From assembly GCA_003219995.1 (NCBI GenBank), contig QHRC01000048.1, positions 1-17,271 on the forward strand: a DNA stretch of 17,271 nt, in the 5' to 3' direction. Positions 14,821 to 17,271 of this stretch are shown here, one piece after another; position 1 is the stretch's first letter, and the number at the start of each line of letters is the position of its first letter. A program made the translations under genes and the position numbers. A model generated the notes under the pieces. The model saw only the letters and a program-made list of their open reading frames with translations, made no database searches and was not told the origin of the DNA. The DNA is from Verrucomicrobiota bacterium (GTDB taxonomy: Bacteria; Verrucomicrobiota; Verrucomicrobiia; Chthoniobacterales; UBA10450).

Positions 14821-14906
14821 GGTGGATCGGCCGCTCCGCGGGCGATCCAAAAAAATGGCGGCTTCGCCGTGTGACTTAACATCGAGCAGGGACTGCTCGA
14901 TCCACC
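14821..14906. repeat. REPIN-like pair of inverted hairpins
   Basis: The outer ends GGTGGATCG (14821-14829) and CGATCCACC (14898-14906) are perfect inverted copies. Each end starts its own hairpin. At 14824-14848 an 11-bp stem with one G-G mismatch has a TCC loop. At 14881-14901 a perfect 9-bp stem, ATCGAGCAG with CTGCTCGAT, has a GGA loop (TCC on the other strand). A small CGGC-TTC-GCCG hairpin (14859-14869) lies between. Two REP-like units in opposite orientation define a REPIN-type element. The second hairpin could also end tRNA-Gly transcription. The rest of the 14751-14932 gap shows no gene. Confidence 0.6.
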
Positions 14907-14932
14907 CATGCGATATCGACGAAGCGAAGGCT

Positions 14933-15007
<75 letters not shown>

Positions 15008-15025
15008 AGGTTTTAAGCGGGAAGA

Positions 15026-15053
15026 ATAATGCGCGCTTGCCTTCGGGGCGCAA
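15026..15053 (-). promoter_or_regulatory. Possible promoter of tRNA-Gly
   Basis: On the minus strand TTGCGC (15053-15048), a 16-bp spacer and CATTAT (15031-15026) lie 18 bp ahead of the mature tRNA 5' end. The fit to sigma-70 consensus is moderate. The gap 15008-15088 shows nothing else. Confidence 0.35.
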
Positions 15054-15088
15054 CATTTTAGTTCCTCTGGCAAGCCTACCCTCTCGTT

Positions 15089-16093
15089 CTACGCGATCAC
15101 CTCGTGGATCGCGCGCACCTGCTTCACCATTTGCTCGTATTCGTCGAACGTGAGCGTCTGCGCTCCGTCGGAAAGTGCTTCGTCGGGCCGCGGGTGCACT
15201 TCCACCATAATGCCATCCGCAGCGACAGCGACACCGGCGCGCGCGAGCGGCGTTACCATATAGTTTCGACCGGTCCCGTGCGCTGCATCGACAATAACTG
15301 GCAGATGGGAGATTCGTCGCACTGCTGGAACTGCTGCCAGGTCGAGCGTGTTGCGCGAGTGCTGTGCGAATGTGCGCACGCCGCGCTCGCAAAGCACGAT
15401 CTGGTAATTGCCTTCACTCATCACGTACTCGGCGGCAAGCAGCCATTCCTCCAGCGTTGCGGCCATTCCGCGCTTCAAAAGTACGGGCAATCGCGAGCGG
15501 CCCGCCCGGCGCAACAGGGTAAAATTCTGCATGTTGCGCGATCCGATCTGAATCATATCCGCGTATTTTTCGACAAGATCAACAGTCGACTCATCGAGCG
15601 CCTCGGTCACGACCCTGAGTCCGAATTTTTCCCGAACTTCGGCCAGAATTTTCAATCCCTCTTCACCCAGGCCGGCAAATGCGTACGGCGAAGTGCGCGG
15701 CTTGAACGCGCCACCGCGAAAAAATTGCGCGCCGCTTCGTTGCACTGCCTCCGCCACCGAAAAAGCCTGTTCCCGACTTTCGATTGCACATGGTCCGGCA
15801 ATGATTGTAAGCGAACCACCGCCGATTTTTGCGCCGCCGACATCGACGATGGTCGGTTCGGGCCGCAGATCGCGCGAAGTCAACTTGTACGGTTTAGTCA
15901 CGCGAACCGCCTCCGCCACGCCCGGCAAATTCTCGAAATGGCCAATGTCGACCGCGCCTTGATTGCCGGTCACACCGATAGCTGTGCGGCTGGCGCCCGG
16001 CATCGGATGCGCCCGAAAGCCGAGCGACTCGATTGCACACACGACGCCGTCGATTTCGCGTTGCGTCGCGCCGACGTTCATTACAATCAGCAT
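15089..16093 (-). CDS. aroF: 3-deoxy-7-phosphoheptulonate (DAHP) synthase, type I-beta
   Basis: This enzyme condenses phosphoenolpyruvate and erythrose-4-phosphate, the first step of the shikimate pathway. The 334 residues match the Thermotoga-type enzyme (338). An N-terminal ferredoxin-like regulatory domain covers about 1-70 ([21 protein letters not shown]). The TIM barrel follows: AGPCAIES with metal ligand C102, [18 protein letters not shown] (K131, R133), [30 protein letters not shown] and [21 protein letters not shown], which carry the remaining metal ligands. The N-terminal domain of this subtype usually mediates feedback inhibition by aromatic end products. It follows the dioxygenase gene by 65 bp on the same strand. 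The aroF symbol is conventional for this subtype. Confidence 0.95.
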   Translation of the reverse strand: MLIVMNVGATQREIDGVVCAIESLGFRAHPMPGASRTAIGVTGNQGAVDIGHFENLPGVAEAVRVTKPYKLTSRDLRPEPTIVDVGGAKIGGGSLTIIAGPCAIESREQAFSVAEAVQRSGAQFFRGGAFKPRTSPYAFAGLGEEGLKILAEVREKFGLRVVTEALDESTVDLVEKYADMIQIGSRNMQNFTLLRRAGRSRLPVLLKRGMAATLEEWLLAAEYVMSEGNYQIVLCERGVRTFAQHSRNTLDLAAVPAVRRISHLPVIVDAAHGTGRNYMVTPLARAGVAVAADGIMVEVHPRPDEALSDGAQTLTFDEYEQMVKQVRAIHEVIA

Positions 16094-16158
16094 AAAACCT
16101 TCAAATCAACCCTCTGATAACGATTCGACGACAGATTGGGAATAAAAAGCAAGACCGT

Positions 16159-17106
16159 TTACCGATCTGCTGCCCGACGCAACTCGATCGGTGGAAGAAC
16201 CTGCTCGATCGATTCTCGCTCCGCTTCCAGTAGTTTTGGCAGCTTTAAACTGCCGCCCAATTGTTCGACCGGCTCATCAATCGCAAACCCGGGGCCCTCG
16301 GTCGCGATCTCAAACAAAATGCCGTTCGGTTCGCGAAAATAAATTGAATGAAAATATTGCCGGTCGATCACCGGAGTAACGTGCAGGCCCAGATCGACAA
16401 GTTGATTTCGCCAATGCAGTTGCTCCTCGTCGTTCGCCGTCCGAAACGCGATGTGATGCACCGTGCCCGCGGCAATGTTTCCAATTTGGCCATCCGGCAG
16501 CTCAATTACATCCACGCGCGCACTGGTCGATCCCTCATTCAACGCAAAACGGCGTCGGCTTCCTTCTTCCGCACTCAAATGAAAGCCAAACATCGTCAGC
16601 AATTGCTCCGTCGATTTCGCTTTCTGCACTTCCAGCGTTGGTGCTTGAAATGAGCGAATGGCAAATTCGGCGGGCGCAGCGCTCGCAAAGTCAAGATCGA
16701 CATCGTCTAAATGAGGGGAAGCGATCATTTCGAGCAGCAATCCGTCCGAATCGACCAAGCGAACACCCTCCTCATCAAAGCGCCGAAATTTTTCTTCGGC
16801 AATCACTCCTTCCTTTTTTAATCGTTCACTCCAATAGCCGATTGATTTCGCTGGAACTGCGAAACTTGTCGCAACCACTTGCCCTGTGCCCCGAGTGCCT
16901 CGCCGCGCGCCCGGCCACGGGAAAAATGTGATAATCGTTCCCGGCTTTCCGATTCGGTCGCCGAAATAAAAATGATACGTGCCTGGATCGTCGAAGTTGA
17001 CCGTACGTTTCACGAGTCGTAGGCCAAGGACGTCAGTATAAAAATCGAGATTGCGCTGCGGATCGGTCGCGATCGCAGTGATATGATGAATGCCGAGAAG
17101 TTTCAT
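16159..17106 (-). CDS. VOC-family ring-cleaving dioxygenase (MhqO/YkcA-like)
   Basis: The 315-residue protein has two vicinal-oxygen-chelate halves. The first starts IHHITAIATDPQRNLDFYTDVLGLRLVKRTVNFDDPGTYHFYFGD and contains GTIITFFPWPGARRG. The second contains GTVHHIAFRTANDEEQLHWR and YFREPNGILFEIATEGPGF. The expected Fe(II) ligands are visible: a His of the first pair (H7/H8), a His of the second pair (H217/H218) and E266. Relatives (MhqO, MhqA, PcpA-like) open hydroquinone rings or help detoxify quinones. The precise substrate here is unknown. The start MKLLGIHHITAIA is canonical. Only 16 bp separate it from a divergent start on the other strand. A link to the neighbouring DAHP synthase gene is not evident. 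Confidence 0.9.
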   Translation of the reverse strand: MKLLGIHHITAIATDPQRNLDFYTDVLGLRLVKRTVNFDDPGTYHFYFGDRIGKPGTIITFFPWPGARRGTRGTGQVVATSFAVPAKSIGYWSERLKKEGVIAEEKFRRFDEEGVRLVDSDGLLLEMIASPHLDDVDLDFASAAPAEFAIRSFQAPTLEVQKAKSTEQLLTMFGFHLSAEEGSRRRFALNEGSTSARVDVIELPDGQIGNIAAGTVHHIAFRTANDEEQLHWRNQLVDLGLHVTPVIDRQYFHSIYFREPNGILFEIATEGPGFAIDEPVEQLGGSLKLPKLLEAERESIEQVLPPIELRRAADR

Positions 17107-17122
17107 CGGGATTTAGTGACGC

Positions 17123-17271
17123 ATGTATTTGTGGAAAAGGCTAGCCGCTCCGCGCTGGTTGATCGCGAATGCAGAATTGCTGCGATCACGTGTTCGAGAC
17201 CGCCTGGCGATAATCGAACGGCCAGGTTGGAAGCGCGCGCTGCTTGAGGTTGCCTGCCAGTCTCGAAAGCA
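17123..17271 (+). CDS. N-terminal fragment of an unidentified protein (possibly a PrmA-like methyltransferase)
   Basis: The frame is open from an ATG at 17123 to the right edge, giving 49 residues that begin MYLWKRLAAPRWLIANAELL and include IERPGWKRALLEVACQSRK. A TGA lies in frame 6 bp upstream, so this ATG is the earliest possible start. The amino-acid usage looks like real coding. The pattern of an aromatic, basic start followed by LEVACQSR recalls the N-terminus of verrucomicrobial L11 methyltransferase (PrmA)-like proteins. This is from memory and uncertain. The rest lies outside the window. Confidence 0.5.
   Translation, partial: MYLWKRLAAPRWLIANAELLRSRVRDRLAIIERPGWKRALLEVACQSRK

Noticed and set aside
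15035..15075. Terminator after the DAHP synthase gene (GCTTGCC/GGCAAGC)
   Set aside because: The 7-bp stem has a loop of about 27 nt and no adjacent T-run on the minus strand.
15104..16117. 337-codon open frame opposite the DAHP synthase gene
   Set aside because: The opposite strand encodes an unmistakable DAHP synthase; GC-rich codon usage keeps the antisense frame open and its translation has no domain-like pattern.

Overview
The window looks like chromosomal DNA of a Verrucomicrobiota bacterium, probably a soil member of the Chthoniobacterales/Spartobacteria type. That placement is an inference. It rests on the nusA-infB-rbfA-nrnA-truB-ribF order, GC-rich coding, weak Shine-Dalgarno use and the style of the intergenic repeats. 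No rRNA or marker phylogeny is available here. Every gene found is a bacterial chromosomal type; I see no insertion sequence, prophage or CRISPR array. No stretch over 300 bp lacks a gene. The longest gaps are 5866-6064 (199 bp, leader of nusA) and 14751-14932 (182 bp, REP-like hairpins).

Left block, 1-5865, all on the minus strand. It runs from a GT-C (ArnT/PMT-like) membrane glycosyltransferase, through a SlyA/MarR-type regulator with a clear palindromic operator, to an RND periplasmic adaptor whose alpha-hairpin is broken by a frame-changing deletion, and then an RND efflux permease that leaves the window at its left edge. Regulator, adaptor and permease form one compact, probably self-repressed efflux operon.

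Central block, 5963-12720, plus strand. This is the translation/RNA-processing operon: nusA, infB, rbfA, nrnA (DHH-family), truB and ribF. It has a promoter-like sequence and a terminator-like hairpin ahead of nusA. rimP, the usual neighbour before nusA, is absent. An inverted array of 8-bp repeats sits between infB and rbfA. The operon ends at a structured convergent spacer.

Right block, 12773-17106, minus strand. A putative signalling cassette contains a three-TM DUF6249-like protein, an ECF sigma factor, a small two-TM protein that is probably its anti-sigma partner, and a basic coiled-coil/HTH protein. The genes are tightly packed, with two perfect inverted repeats around the last junction. 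Upstream on the same strand lie tRNA-Gly(GCC), a type I-beta DAHP synthase (first step of aromatic biosynthesis) and a ring-cleaving dioxygenase of the MhqO/VOC family. A divergent reading frame starts 16 bp from the dioxygenase start codon and leaves the right edge.

The best leads for something undescribed are the sigma/anti-sigma/HTH cassette with its palindromes, the REPIN-like hairpin pair next to the tRNA, the 8-bp inverted repeat array, and the broken adaptor in an otherwise intact efflux operon.
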